Shown here piece by piece: positions 30,906-42,313 of a stretch of 64,000 bases of DNA. The notes below the pieces were generated by a model. It saw only the letters and a list, made by a program, of their open reading frames with translations. It was not told the DNA's origin and made no database searches. The stretch comes from Pochonia chlamydosporia 170 (taxonomy: Eukaryota > Ascomycota > Sordariomycetes > Hypocreales > Clavicipitaceae). Made by a program: the position numbers and the translations under genes. The stretch is taken from NCBI RefSeq assembly GCF_001653235.2, contig NW_019154050.1, forward strand, positions 335,207 through 399,206, in the 5' to 3' direction. How positions within the stretch are numbered: the first letter of the stretch is position 1; every line of letters starts with the position of its first letter.

Positions 30906-33682
30906 ACATTGGCGCCTCGACTAAGAAGGTATTGTACCACGTTTGTCAACCCTCCAAATGATGCGTAATACAACGCAGGTGGTTCCTTCAAATCGACTTC
31001 CCCAAAATATGGGTCATCTGGGCGATACAGGCTGTAGCAGTTTCTATACGAACTTCTGTGGTGGCAGAAGAATTTCTCGATAAAACGTTGCAGTTTTGTG
31101 TTCTTGCGTTCAGCCACTGCAGCATGGCTCATCCAGTACATTGCCGAATACTGTGCCAAAGGGAAAGCCTTCCTAATCTGATGTATTGGAATATCCTGGT
31201 CTAAATGCAACAGATATGCAATGCACACAGTTGCAATTGACGCTTCAGCAACCTCGTCCCGAAAGATTTGGCCACTGTCTTTGTCATGCCGGCTGGACGT
31301 CAGATATTCCTTGACAGAGAAATGGGCCAACTGGAGCTCCACAGGCTTATCATCGTCATTGTCTGAATGCCCTTGTTTGGAAACCGTAACTACCAAACTT
31401 GAACAGTAACATGCGACCTCCCGAGGATCGGGCATCCTATGTTTTGGGTTAAAGTACTGTTCCCCCTCGGTATCCACTGCTATCGCATCGACCACCTCCT
31501 CAATACGTAGTGGCCGCTCAGAGTAGGTCAGGAATTGAAGAATCCTTACAGCGTTTTGCTTATATTCTGACGGAATACCATGCAAGATCCTTCTGTAGGT
31601 CTTGTCCAAAGTCTTCGGGAGGGAATTAAGAGCAATTTGGAGCGTGCGATAATCCAAACACTTTTCTAGCGCATCAAGCTGACATGCAACCCATCGAAAC
31701 CTGTGAGAAGTTTTAGCACGGCCCTACGGACGGATCGTACAATGAAATCATTGAGACATTTGCTTACATTCCATCAGCCTGATCCACAAGTCGGGACTCA
31801 ATCTCGTCCTGGACGTCTGGTTGCGACCGCCACCTCCTGAGCCCTTCATGCTCTCTCACTCTCGTGTGGACGTACGCACGGATGTCGTCGGTAATAACGT
31901 CGCTCTTAATAGGCACTATGTCCTCCTTATCTGCAAATCCGCTTACTGCAGACGTGATGTCCTGTTCTGGCCGACTTGTCACAAGAAGATGGACATTTCT
32001 CTGCTCCGAGGTGAGGAGATCCCTTATCCACAGGAGCAGTCCTTCCGTCGATAGCCCTTGCCTTGTACAGCATTCGTCGAGGGCATCCAGAACAATCCAG
32101 ACTTCTTTGATCCCTTCTATCATACGTAAGAAAGTCTTACAAAGTGATTCGCAGGATGGTTGTCGACATCCGTCTTGACAAGAGGAGTAGAGGGAATCCA
32201 ATTCCTTCCACATATCTTCACCTTTAGAGTAAAGCTGGCTGATAAGGGACCGGACCATGCTGTCAAGTGTCTGCTTGCCCGTATTATTGAAGTCAAAGTA
32301 GAAGTAGAGGAGACCCTGGGGACTGGTCCGCTCGAGATCTTCAATGATAGTTGAGCTAAGAATCGTCTTTCCGCATCCAGGGATTCCATGAAGCCACAAA
32401 AAAGAATTTCGCCTTTGCTTCCATTCCACGAATGCATCAGTTTGCAAGAACCACAGGCCAGAACCTTCCTGGCGTTGCCGCATGGCGTTATTGTAAATTC
32501 GTCGATGGATCTGGCGGCGACAGCCAGCGTTCCATCTTTTCGCGCCTCTGCTCAAGTCCCAAGTCTTTGACAATATTTTTCGTGTCTTGAACAACACTGC
32601 GCATTTCGCTCATGCCTTTTTCAACTTCAAAGTTGTTAATAATATGAAGTTTTGTTAATCGATAGACCAAACAAACCTGCGGAAAGAACATCTCCTATCT
32701 TCTTTTCAGCTTCCACCTTATTTGGGGCTATTCGACAAAGAAGTTCTTTGGCACATACCGCAGCAGCCACTGCTGCATAGCTCTGCCACTCCTTGTTCTT
32801 GTGGGAATCTGAGTAGTCGCATATTCCGCGAACAACGAGACAGGGGAAGTGGTTCATTAGCCCTGCCGCCTCCATTTCAAAACATAAAACGTCCTGTTCT
32901 GCTGCGAGTTTATCACGAACCAAGGCATTTTTCATAAGCTGGTTCGCCGAAGCAATCAGACCGTAGTGAACCACAGGGCTCTGGGGTCTTCTCCGCTCGA
33001 GTCGAGTGACCAAGTTCGATAAGTGGACGCCACAGGCCTCCATGCAATCGTTTTCCTTACCTCGAGGATGGACAAAATCGCTGAGATATAGTCTATCGCT
33101 GCTCGCGGGTGGCCGGCAGAGTTCCTCCTGCAGGTCCTCTTCCTGCTCGCGAATGATGAGATTGATGGCTTCCTCCAGCTGACGCCGTTTCCTCTGGTAC
33201 TCTGTCTTAAGCCCGTTCACCGCCGTCAGTAATACTGTCGGTGGCCGGTTCAAGAACGCAGTCTGTCGGAATGCCTGATCCTGTATCGTTTTGCCGAAGT
33301 CGTACTGCAACACCCCGGCCTCGCCATCGCGAGGAGTGCTGATCACGATGTCGCCTAATCGGACGTCATTACTGCTGGTCGGCGCCCCGCCGCCGATGCC
33401 GACCATCAGGCCGATTCTGACATTTGGGAAGCTGTGCAGCATATCTCTTGCAGCGCTCGCCGCAGACCATGTGCCGTACTCGCCGTCGGGCAAAACGGCA
33501 ATAACGACATTGTGCTTCCCAACTCGGCCCAAGGTGTAATCATTGTTGTCATGGGGGGTCACATATTCCGGCGGCTCGTGTTCTTCGTCGAGACAGAGCT
33601 GTGCAGCAAGGTACTCGGTGCTTATGGCGCATATCCATCCTACGGTGTAGTCGGCATTCGAACGGGAGCATTCAGTTGACAT
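30398..33682 (-). pseudogene. NLR-type receptor: PNP_UDP + NACHT + ankyrin repeats, frameshifted
   Basis: A fungal STAND/NLR protein, the class linked to nonself recognition and regulated cell death. Exon 1 (33682-32677) is a nucleoside-phosphorylase-like effector domain: WICAISTEYLAAQLCLDE, MVGIGGGAP, GDIVIS, CFEMEAAGL and VRGICDYSDSHKN. After a 52-bp intron (32625-32676) comes a linker ending WLSPPDPSTN. NACHT follows with P-loop GIPGCGKT, Walker B VWIVLDALDEC and LLVTSRPEQD. A second intron (31701-31767, phase 2) leads to a winged-helix-like region (RILQFLTYSERPLRIEEVVD) and about six ankyrin repeats ([19 protein letters not shown]). One extra T near 32497 shifts the frame inside STN/YNNA. 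One extra T near 30722 and a one-base loss near 30430 shift it within the repeats. The stop at 30398 is that of the corrected frame. Three shifts suggest a dead allele, though errors in repeats are possible. Confidence 0.88.
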
Positions 33683-34599
33683 CTTTGGTCACTGGATCAG
33701 ATGCCGCCTTCAATCGAGCTTGACAGAGGCACTTACCTTTGGTTCAGTCCGTGGTTGTCCGAAGTCCACTAAGGTCCTCTCATTTGAGAGACATGAAGTG
33801 CACAGCGCATCGGGGGTCTCTCCTCCAAGCTTGGCGTTGTGCATCAAGGGAAGATGCCCAGACAGGCGTGGGGTTCCACGAACTAGAGGAAGCCGGGTTG
33901 GCGATTGCACAGCATTGGAGGGGTATATCCTGCCGCTGAGAGTCCCATGCAGGAGACAGTTATTCATTCTTCTTGGCCAACCAGGAGCAGAATTTTGACA
34001 CATCATGCTGTCAGCTGTAACCGTGCAGGAAGGCTGTGAGAGCCACTCAATATTGGCCTGTCACTCACCATTAGGCTCCGCGACCGACCGAAGCCCTCTT
34101 CTGCTCATTTTTGTAGCAGGACGGTGAGCGGAAACTAATCGTTACTCTGTGGTCGCTTTGACGCAGCGTGATAGTGTGCCAGCTTTCCTGTGATCCAATT
34201 AAACGTCACAGGGATGGGCGTCCTGGCGCACGGTCATAGCGTCACACCACAACATGCTCAGAATCTTTTGAAACGCCAGCCTCGTCCGATAAAAGAAAGT
34301 TGCGTCACCTATTATTCTGGCGCGAGAGCAGTGCGATGGATCGACGGCCCCGGTAGTCTCACGATGGGTTTGGCCCAGTTTGCTGTGTCTTCGGCACCAT
34401 GGGCACGGCAACACAGCCGACGGCGTTTAATCAAGACGGCTAACACGCGGCAATACGGTTGCAAAAGAAGATGTCGACACAATCAGGAATACACCCGTCG
34501 CGCTCTCCGTTCATCAGCGACCGTTTCAAGCTAACAATTTGGCTAACAAGGTGCTGCTTTCTCCATCCAGCTTCTCGGCGGTGACAACGACCAAACCGC
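33683..34599. other. No gene seen
   Basis: Contains the promoter side of the NLR. Overlapping open frames at 33710-34006 on both strands and 34190-34534 have no recognisable features. Confidence 0.35.
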
Positions 34600-35087
34600 C
34601 AACGCGTCTTGAGACCACGAGCGGCAAATGTCACTCTTGCCTGTGCCGTACCACACGGACTCCGGTGACTTGGCTGCTGCTGGCCACCATGTCACGGCCT
34701 GCAGCTGGCTCTGGGTCGCCGGTCTGCCCATGCCGCCACGAGCTCCTGCACCTCCAGCTCCTGCTCAGCCGGGAGATCTTTGTCACGGAGCGGATGGATA
34801 TGCATCTCGTCTGGACGACCGGCCGGATGTCCCTCAAGCCGATCCCGCGCTTCCTTTTGGAGCCGGCGTTTTGGGCCAAATATCTCTGTTGCGCACAAAG
34901 TTGCGACCGCTCTCCTGGCAACGATACCAGCCGAGGTAGCACGACACTGACATGCCAGCGCCTAGGACTTCGGCAGCGTGCGCTCGGCTTCCTGTTCTCC
35001 TACGCCGTACTCATGTCCCACGAGAGCGACTTCCGTATCGCCCGAGAAAAGCATATGGTGCCGCAGGAAGCACGCTGGCCTGCATGA
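34600..35087 (+). pseudogene. DUF6601-type fungal membrane protein, N-terminal half
   Basis: The frame ending at 35087 contains the conserved block LHLQLLLSREIFVTERMDMH, LVWTTGRMSLKPIPRFLLEP, FWAKYLC and RALGFLFSYAVLMSHESDF, typical of the fungal DUF6601 family. The upstream part, SWLWVAGLPMPPR, is in a different frame (34628-34740), requiring a one-base shift near 34742. The frame stops after REKHMVPQEARWPA, where family members continue with a C-terminal segment bearing two transmembrane helices, which is missing here. Family assignment rests on recalled motif similarity. Confidence 0.65.
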
Positions 35088-36012
35088 AGGGTGTCCGTCG
35101 AAGCCGAGCAATCGGATGTGGGGGTAATGGATGGACACCATAGGCAAAACACGACCCCGAGGATTGGAGGGGTCGAGGGCCCACGGCCTCCATTGACAAC
35201 CTGCCTGGCTTCGTCAGTTGTTTGACCCTCGGTAGGCGCAGCGGAAACGTAGTGAGAGCGGAAGCTGTCTGTAGGCTTCCGGAGACGTATGTCAAAGGGA
35301 AAGCAGTTTGTAGAGCCTAAGTGGCCAGGGGAAACAAGGCTGATGTCTGTCACTAATCAGACTGAAAGGAATGATGGTGCGTTGGTCCAATGAATTTTTT
35401 TGTTCATGGAGTTGTGGAGTCTTAGATGATCACATCGGCTGACTTGCAGCATGGACGGGGGGTCTCATGTGCATTCACCTTGGTATAAGATGTGCCGGCG
35501 GCTTTTCGACTGGGGGAAGCAAACTTAGACTTGTAAAGTTTCCTGGCGTCAGACAGTTGTGAGGGATCTCGACTAGACTCAACAGAGTCCTACTTTTTTC
35601 CATCGTTGAACCTGAGGGGCAGGCATCCGACCACGCAAGTGGACTACATTAATCCAAACGGAGTTACGTTCAGGCGACGAAGAGGAGCTCATCGTACAGA
35701 GTACTCCTAGTAGCCCGCCGGGGTTACGCTTCGTACATTACGTACATCTTGTCGAACGCGAGTGAGTTGGGTTGTCTTCATTCATTTATCTGGGGATAAT
35801 TCTACCCTGGGACAGTTAGTACATAGTACATACGGAGTAACTGAATGTGACGAAGGAGTCACTGGCCCCTCCTTTACCCTGGAAGGGGTTAATAACTCTT
35901 TTGGAGTTTGACAGTATGAACGCAAGTGGTTGTGTTGTTCTGTAGAGGGAACAATGGTCTTTTTTCTTTGGGCTAACAGAGTGCCTAGGTTTGGAACTGT
36001 CATTGTTGCATT
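35088..36012. other. No gene seen
   Basis: Multiple small open frames without recognisable domains. Short direct repeats such as TACGTACATC occur around 35740. Nothing else identifiable. Confidence 0.35.
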
Positions 36013-36549
36013 ATGGCAGAGACCGTCGGGAGATCCTTGAGAACTCCTGGTCAAGGGGTCCACTCAGCGTGGTGTCGCTGTGGTCATGAGGCTTGTAGCC
36101 ATCTGAAAGATGATCTATGGTGTTGCCACTGGTTGTTCCTCTACTGGGTACCTACTCGTGTTATGATGCCGACGGAAGTCATTCGAGCCTTGCGTAGCTA
36201 TTTAGGCACGGAGGAGTTTGATTATTTTGTGAATCCTACATCCACGGGGACTCTTAGGTTGTTGGTCCATGTCCAAGACTACAATGTGTTGGGTTCTGAG
36301 AAGTTGAATTTGATTCCCTTGGACGCTAACTTTGTGGTCAAGGAATGTGAAACTTGGCGTCTGACCTGTTGTGAAGAAGCGCTGGTCGCTGACTGGGACT
36401 ATTGGCGTGGTTGCTTGGAGGAGGATGGTGGACGACCGAACTTCAGTAAGTTCAGAGTCAAACAAGAGGCCGGGACGACGTTACCAGACGTGTTGAGTAA
36501 AAAAGTGGATGAGAAACTGGGCCGCTGTAACAAACCTCTCAAGAAGTAG
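36013..36549 (+). CDS. Hypothetical 178-aa protein
   Basis: A single open frame from ATG 36013 with realistic composition: an N-terminal Cys/His cluster (WCRCGHEACSHL), a hydrophobic stretch (WCCHWLFLYWVP, residues 36-47), then a soluble part (MMPTEVIRALRSYLGTEEFD; LRLLVHVQDYNVLG) ending in lysines. No family recognised. It lies between a dead DUF6601 copy and hAT 2, so it may be a remnant of a longer gene. Coding status rests only on length and composition. Confidence 0.4.
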   Translation: MAETVGRSLRTPGQGVHSAWCRCGHEACSHLKDDLWCCHWLFLYWVPTRVMMPTEVIRALRSYLGTEEFDYFVNPTSTGTLRLLVHVQDYNVLGSEKLNLIPLDANFVVKECETWRLTCCEEALVADWDYWRGCLEEDGGRPNFSKFRVKQEAGTTLPDVLSKKVDEKLGRCNKPLKK

Positions 36550-36921
36550 TAGCAGTAGTTGTAGGGGCTGGTTGGTGTCAGGGTCGGAGCTCAGTGAGAT
36601 GACTGCTGCCGGGGCTGCCACGTGATTCTTGGCCTAGGCTTCGGAGTCTCACTGAATACGCTGGTTTATGTATGCCTGGTAAATGGCTGCGTTTATATGG
36701 CACATGACCTGCTGAAGTTGTGCCTGCGTTGCAAAGGCTGCATAAAGTCAGTGAGCAAAACGGGAAACAATGACAACGTCCTACCTTCAGGCATGTAATT
36801 AATCAATTAATCTGAATCCGAACCTGGATTCAGATTAATTACTGAATCCCGCCTCGGATTCAGGATTAATTATCGGATTCAACGATTAATTAGCTCCCGA
36901 TCCGTCGAAACGCCCATATGT

Positions 36922-39586
36922 TTATTCTAATGGGACTACACGGGGTTCAATACCCTCAGACAACATTTCTATGTCTCTAGAATCCAACTCAGCGTCCATT
37001 GGTTCAGGAATCATATATGGCTGGTCCAGGAGCCCGCTCTTAATCCAGTGTTTCAAGCACTCCGTATACTCCACTATCTGTGCAGAGAGCCGACCTCTAT
37101 CCCAAGAAACCGTACGTCGGGCCCCACTAAACACGCGTTCGGCTTCCGCTGACATCGCTGGTATCGAGAAAATATTTATTGCAAGATGATAGAGAGAGGG
37201 GTAGGAGGTTTGCTGCGTCGGCTCAAGCCACCAAGAAAGGGCAGAAGAGTCGCCAATTGGCAGCGTTGGACCCTCGATGAATCGGCTGAATTCATCATGG
37301 CAAGATGACTTTTGGTAGATCCGTTTCTTGTATGCCTCGTAAGCCGAAAGGTCCTCCTCGATTTCTGGCTCTTGCTGCGGCTTGAAATCATCCCATAGCT
37401 TGCGCACGGCCGCAATCGCTGGGCCAATGTATTGAGGTTGGTCCTTCCATGCCTCCTTCAGATGTGCTTCTCTGAGGCTAGGATGAAGCAAGATTGCCGC
37501 AGCGTAGACTGGTGTGTCATCTGTACGCGTATAGTAATCGTCGAACTTGTACCAGCTGGTCATAATGCGATCAACCATGGTAGTGTTGTGCTGGAATTGC
37601 TCCATGGCTGCTTTGTAATGCGTAACAAGAAAGTCCATGGAGCAAATCACCTCATCCAAAGACGTCTTGTCCCATTGAGTGTCTTTAGTAATCTCATAGA
37701 AAGGTTGTAGAAAATCGTGGATCTCTTGGAGCTCCTGCCAGTGTTCTGGATGGAGGTAATCAAATCTGATGTCACTCTCTGAATAACGATCATCCATAAA
37801 GCTGTTAAGCTCTTTGCGGAGTGCGATGGCTACATGAATCATTCGATACCAAGAGTTCCATCTCGTCGAGTTGTCCTGCGGGATTATACGGCCAGCAGCC
37901 TGCAGGAACGCTTGGTAACGCTGGGTTGATGAGCGAATCCACACCACAAGATTGTGCAGCATACCGAGTGCCCCATATTGCCGCCAGGCAGTTGCCGTCT
38001 CCGCTCTTCCAACAGCTCCCTCCTGTTCCCTGCGGGACAGCCGTGAAACTTGACGCAATGCCTCATCAGAAGCCTCCTTGTTCTTACCGAACAGAAACGC
38101 CTGCACGGCCAGATTTATGATATGGCCGTTACAGCGAAGTCTTCGATGAGTGGAATTGAAGCCACAGGTCTCGGCAACAGTGTGCATCATTGTGTCATTG
38201 TTGTAAGCGTTATCAAGCGTAAAGTATCCCATCTTGGCGCGGACACCGTAGGAATCGACGACCTGGAGGAACGTCTCTGCAATAGCTTCACCGCTGTGAG
38301 AACCTTCGAGCTCTCGCAGGGCAAGCAAGGCTTTTCGTAGTTGCCGGCTTGCTAGGTCAATATAGTGAGCCACGATTGCAAGAAAGCTATGGTGGTTTGG
38401 GGAGGACCAGATGTCAATGCTGAAGTGTATTTGCGTAGGCCAGGCTTTCTATCCATACTCGTATGGAATAAGGTATTCCATACAAAAGTATTCCATACAC
38501 TTAATCCATACTCCATATCGCTCGCTAGTATTCCATACGTATGGAATACAGGAGAAAGTGGGTCCATGCAAATTCTCCTGGGCAATTTCAAGGGCTAGAA
38601 TGTCTTCCTTCGCAGGCCAGGCGGTCCAACTCATTTTGGCCGCATGAACGGCCTACCATGGTCGCCTCCAGCCATTTTTGGTGGACCAGACTGTCCAGGT
38701 TGAGCTGGTAGACAACCTGAACCGCCTGGACCACCTTGCCACGAAATCAGTGTAGACGATCAAATGATAAGGCGGCAAACCCTGACAACTGGCTCACCGT
38801 GGAATATATGACGTCATTGTTTTGTATTCCATACGTATGGAATACTTTCCATACAAGGTATATTCCATATTCCATATTCCATACGGGTCTGTATGGAGTA
38901 TGGAGTATGGATAGAAAGCCTGGCGTAGGCGAGGCTATGAGCCTTGATATCAAGTTCTCGCGATGTGTGGCGAAGCTCGCCTCCAACAGCTTTGGAACTT
39001 GCCCACGGCTGTGTGTGACAACTCTTGGGGCCATGTGGTTCACCGTGTGAAGTAGAGCATACCATTCGGGCCACTCGACCAGGCTATGGGGAAGACTATG
39101 CGCCGTGATAAGGTTCACCAGCGCTTGATTATACGCGACTTCATCGACTGATGCACGAAGGTATCTCTCCCGCTCAACATCCTGTCCGTTTTGTCTCGCG
39201 GCTTGCTGTCTAAACAGTCTGTCAATTGCGACTCCCTGTCCAAGCTTCTTAGCTGACTGGTGCTCGAAAATCAGTACGCAGTGCTTATCCCGCAGATGGC
39301 CACGGACTCTGTTATGGGCAGCCTGGGAATAGGAGCAACGCTTGCAATACCATATCTTCTGGCCATGCTTGTTGCGTTCGGGCTCATGGCGATTTGGCTG
39401 ACGGCTCTCTGCCCAAATGTTGAGCGCAGTAGGGGTGCGGACACGTTTTCTACGCGCTAGGGGAGAAGAGGATTCTGAGAATTGAGAGGACTCCGCGGTG
39501 GTGTCGGCGTCCTCGACGGGCTTCTCTGGCACCGCCAAATAGTCGTCATCGGCAGAACGGGCAAATAGAGCTACATTAGCCGCCAT
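36922..39586 (-). pseudogene. hAT transposase 2, split only by a MITE
   Basis: The frame starts at ATG 39586 (MAANVALFARSADDDY; another in-frame ATG at 39628) and runs to the MITE at 38922. It resumes at 38432 and ends at 36922. The BED finger has IWYCKRCSYSQAAHNRVRGH and DKHC. Across the insertion RLIASPT joins QIHFSIDIWSSPNHHSF, the first catalytic Asp region. Next come GYFTLDNAYNND, RCNGHIINLAVQA, NSTRWNSWYRM and YAAAILLHPSLRE. The dimerisation motif is PAMSAEAERVFSGARRTVSW. Counting one target duplication, the two parts total 725 codons with no other stop or shift. No intron is needed. Confidence 0.92.
38441..38922. mobile_element. hAT-class MITE with perfect 8-bp target duplication
   Basis: A 482-bp element with perfect 18-bp inverted ends CAGGCTTTCTATCCATAC and a perfect target duplication GCGTAGGC (38433-38440 and 38923-38930). 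Many TATGGAAT/ATTCCATA motifs lie near both ends. The interior (38570-38800) encodes nothing recognisable. Inserted in the transposase frame of hAT 2. A degenerate relative lies at about 410-510. Confidence 0.95.
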
Positions 39587-39817
39587 GGTACCAGTATTGC
39601 TGCGGTTAACCTGCGAAAAGCGTTGCATTGTGCCCGACAAGACACAGAGGTCGTGTCATGACCAACCAACCATATGCACGAGTTGGACACTGGTCCCACT
39701 TTAATTAATCGCTGAAACTTAATTAATCCTGGAGAGCCCGATTCAGATAATTAATCCTGGGCTTGGATTCAGATTCAATGAATCGCTAATTAATCGCCCC
39801 GATTAATTACATCACTG

Positions 39818-40024
39818 CTTCCCAACGAGTTCGCCATCTACGTAAACTACACTCGCTCCCTCCGATTCGATGACAAACCCGACTATAGCTACCTTCGCAG
39901 GATCCTTCGCGATGTCTTTGTTCGAGAGGGCTTCCGGTACGACTATGTCTTCGACTGGACCGTCTACACGTACCAGAAGAATGTGCAGGCTATTTCCCCG
40001 GCTGGTACTCCGGCCAACCCTTGA
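39818..40024 (+). pseudogene. Casein kinase 1 (Hrr25/CK1-type) C-terminal kinase-domain fragment
   Basis: The frame from 39818 reads [20 protein letters not shown] then [20 protein letters not shown] and [15 protein letters not shown], stopping at TGA 40022-40024. This is the highly conserved end of the CK1 kinase domain in filamentous fungi, with the EFAIY...[15 protein letters not shown] block. The rest of the kinase is absent: upstream is the end of hAT 2. The weakly similar left flank of the hAT (AAGGCTGC and ATGACAACG near 36737-36780) might be its decayed other half, but this is uncertain. The tail after KNVQAI is short compared with true CK1 genes. A gene remnant, not a working kinase. 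Confidence 0.88.
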
Positions 40025-40617
40025 GCAAGGCGAGAGGGCTCATGCTTTCCGTGGGAAATCAAGGGGTAGGGTCCAATGTCCCATTGACCTCGTTATAGCT
40101 AGCCACTTCCTGATAATATATTTAGACAATCACTCACCGTATGTCAGGTGCATCGTTCAAACACTCCGAGGCTTCTGTGTTCACTTTGAGGTCTGACTGG
40201 TGCTTCCACGAAGCAACAAAGGCATATATGTCTATGCTAACGTCAACCTTCTTGACGACCGGCCAAGAACAGTTTACAGTTGCCCGTCGTTATCCTGTTA
40301 CGTGTCCATACATCGTCATAAATGGGAGAAGGTAATATCCATAGTTACCCTATCTAACCAGCCCGATTGTATGTTTGCGCTTGCCTCCCTTTTCTGAACC
40401 TACAGCGATTAGAGTCATGGCCCCCTCCTGGTTCGTGCCTAATTTAATCGGGCCTGCTGGCAATTGGTCGATTAAACCAAAGGAGGAGCAAGTTAAAGCT
40501 TGCAACTGTACGTGATATGTCCCCAGCCAGGAAAATGTTGCAGCATCTACATCATATTCAGGGATCAAAAAAGCATCCCGGGAACGGCTGCTTCAGGTTA
40601 ATAAAAGCTCGCTGTTT
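40025..40617. other. No gene seen
   Basis: Between convergent CK1 fragment and DUF2841 gene. Small open frames only; probably includes the 3' region of the DUF2841 gene. Confidence 0.4.
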
Positions 40618-42297
40618 TTAGGATCCCTGCAACCAACAGTTGGCTTCTGTGGATGCGTATGCATACATACCCGACTGCGTCGGACCAACCTGACCGGCTA
40701 GTTGCCAAAGTTGATTGAACTGGCTGCCACCGCTAGGGCAAATATATTTGTCAGACAGCGACGGTGGCCTATTATTGTCACATGGATTAGGTGCCACGTC
40801 TAGTGTCAGGGCGGCGTTGGATGCTGTGACGGTATCTTGATCTATAAACGCAAGGCCACTGGTAACAATTGGATATGGCTGGGACGACATATCTGTTCGA
40901 AGCATGCCCGGACTGAAAAAATCGCTATTGAAAGAGGTTTCTTGAATGCAGGGCTCGTCCTTGTCTGGGCCTTCGCCGAAAATTTGGGTTGGTGCCCTCG
41001 TTAATGGCATTGGAACTTCTGGGAGTTGTGTGGCACTAGTCAGGACGTTTCCATATTCACCGCCGTCGTCATCGTTAGCGAAAAGCGCATCTCCATCTTC
41101 AGAGACGTCAATTCCGGTGGCCGTGTCTTTGGCAATAACATCTATTTCGGTGGATTCGTCTGCCAACTTACTTAGTAGGGAGCGCCGAATCACGCATGAG
41201 CGAAGGTGTGATGGGCAGCCACTCACCAATCTCACCACTCTTGAAGCGCTCTTCCTGCCTCGCCAGTTTGAAGATCTCGCTCAGATAGGGCCTCTTCTTA
41301 GCAATGGCTTCATTGTCCGTAAAAAATGGTGAAACAGCATCATAGGCGGACTCTTCCAGTTTCTTGACATTGAGGCCAAGCCTCTGAATGTTGCTGTGCT
41401 GTTTGGCGTTTGGTTCAACAACCAGCCTCAAAATGTGAGTTAAAAGGTGAACCCTTTCTGTGAGCGGTTAGTCGGCCAAATTCCTCTTCCAGTGGAGTTT
41501 CCGTAAAAGGCACAACGTACCTCGCTTATATAAATGATCTGGTTCTTTATGCCTGACCTTGGGGCCCGATTGCTTCGGCCACCAATTTGGTGCCTTTGCA
41601 TCACCACCAGTATAGGGATGCGCCGATTGTTTCTTGGGCTCTATAATCTTCACCCAGGCTTTCGCAACAAGTCTGCAAACAACCTGTTGACAATTATTGA
41701 ATTGTTGCTTGTACAGATCCCACATAGCATCTGCATCACCGACTCTGATAACCGTTCGGGGAGAAACGCTAACTAGGACATTGTCATCATGGTTGACTCG
41801 ATTGCTAAGCCGGCGCCGTTTCGAACACGGCTGGGCCTTACTATCCCAACAGTTAAAGCTGGAGCCTCGATGCCGATCTAAAGCCGGCGCACGCCTCAAG
41901 ATGCAGTCACCCTTGCACCCAAATCCACCGCCTCCCGCGTCGGATCCTAAACGAGTAGTCGAGTCTTGTTAGCATCATGCCCTTCTGAGCGCCTGGTTTC
42001 ATTCACGCAAAGCAAATTGCTTGAAATTGTTGGGGGCTAACCGGTGTTGGCACCCGCCATAACTTGTTGAAACTTGCCCATGTAGAAGAACTGGCGGATT
42101 GCATCGTCCTTTAGCTTTTGTCCTGGACTGGAAAACGCCACCGGCCTCCCATCGTCGTTAATGACAGCAACAAAATAATACTTAGCGGCGATGCCACAAT
42201 GGGAACGCAGTGCCTCATCTATGCGCTATGAATTCATGTTCGGTTTTGTCAGTATTTGGGCGGTACCCAGGGAGATTTCCACGTCAGACCTTACCAT
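40618..42297 (-). CDS. DUF2841 family fungal protein
   Basis: Exons 42297-42295 (ATG only), 42225-42042, 41964-41521, 41457-41227 and 41159-40618 splice in frame to 467 aa. Introns are 69, 77, 63 and 67 bp with GT/AG ends. The N-terminal block AKYYFVAVINDDGRPVAF and FFYMGKFQQVMAGAN is followed by a basic linker (CSKRRRLS). The DUF2841 core then reads MWDLYKQQFNNCQQVVCRLV, AKAWVKIIEPKKQSAHPYTG and KAPNWWPK. It continues VRHKEPDHLYKRERVHLLTH, VVEPNAKQHSNIQRLGLNVK and RPYLSEIFKLARQEER. The C-terminus is disordered and Ser/Pro/Asp-rich. The molecular function is unknown; the family is fungal and probably nuclear. The start is inferred: an ATG immediately before a GTAAGG donor, 16 bp from the end of hAT 4. 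Alternatively earlier exons were removed by that element. Confidence 0.82.
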
Positions 42298-42313
42298 GGG
42301 AGGCTGACGATGG

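Larger units (their letters stand above)
36788..39817 (-). mobile_element. hAT transposon 2, carrying a nested MITE
   Basis: Ends CAGGCATGTAATTAATC (left) and, inverted at the right, CAGTGATGTAATTAATC. Sub-terminal arrays of ATTAATC and GGATTCAGATTAATT occur at 36797-36895 and 39700-39815. The transposase is on the minus strand with a MITE inside. No 8-bp target duplication (left CCTACCTT, right CTTCCCAA). The right end directly abuts an in-frame casein-kinase-1 fragment. Confidence 0.85.

Noticed and set aside
40350..40568. Small minus-strand ORF downstream of the DUF2841 gene
   Set aside because: Short, unrecognised, and likely part of the 3' untranslated region.
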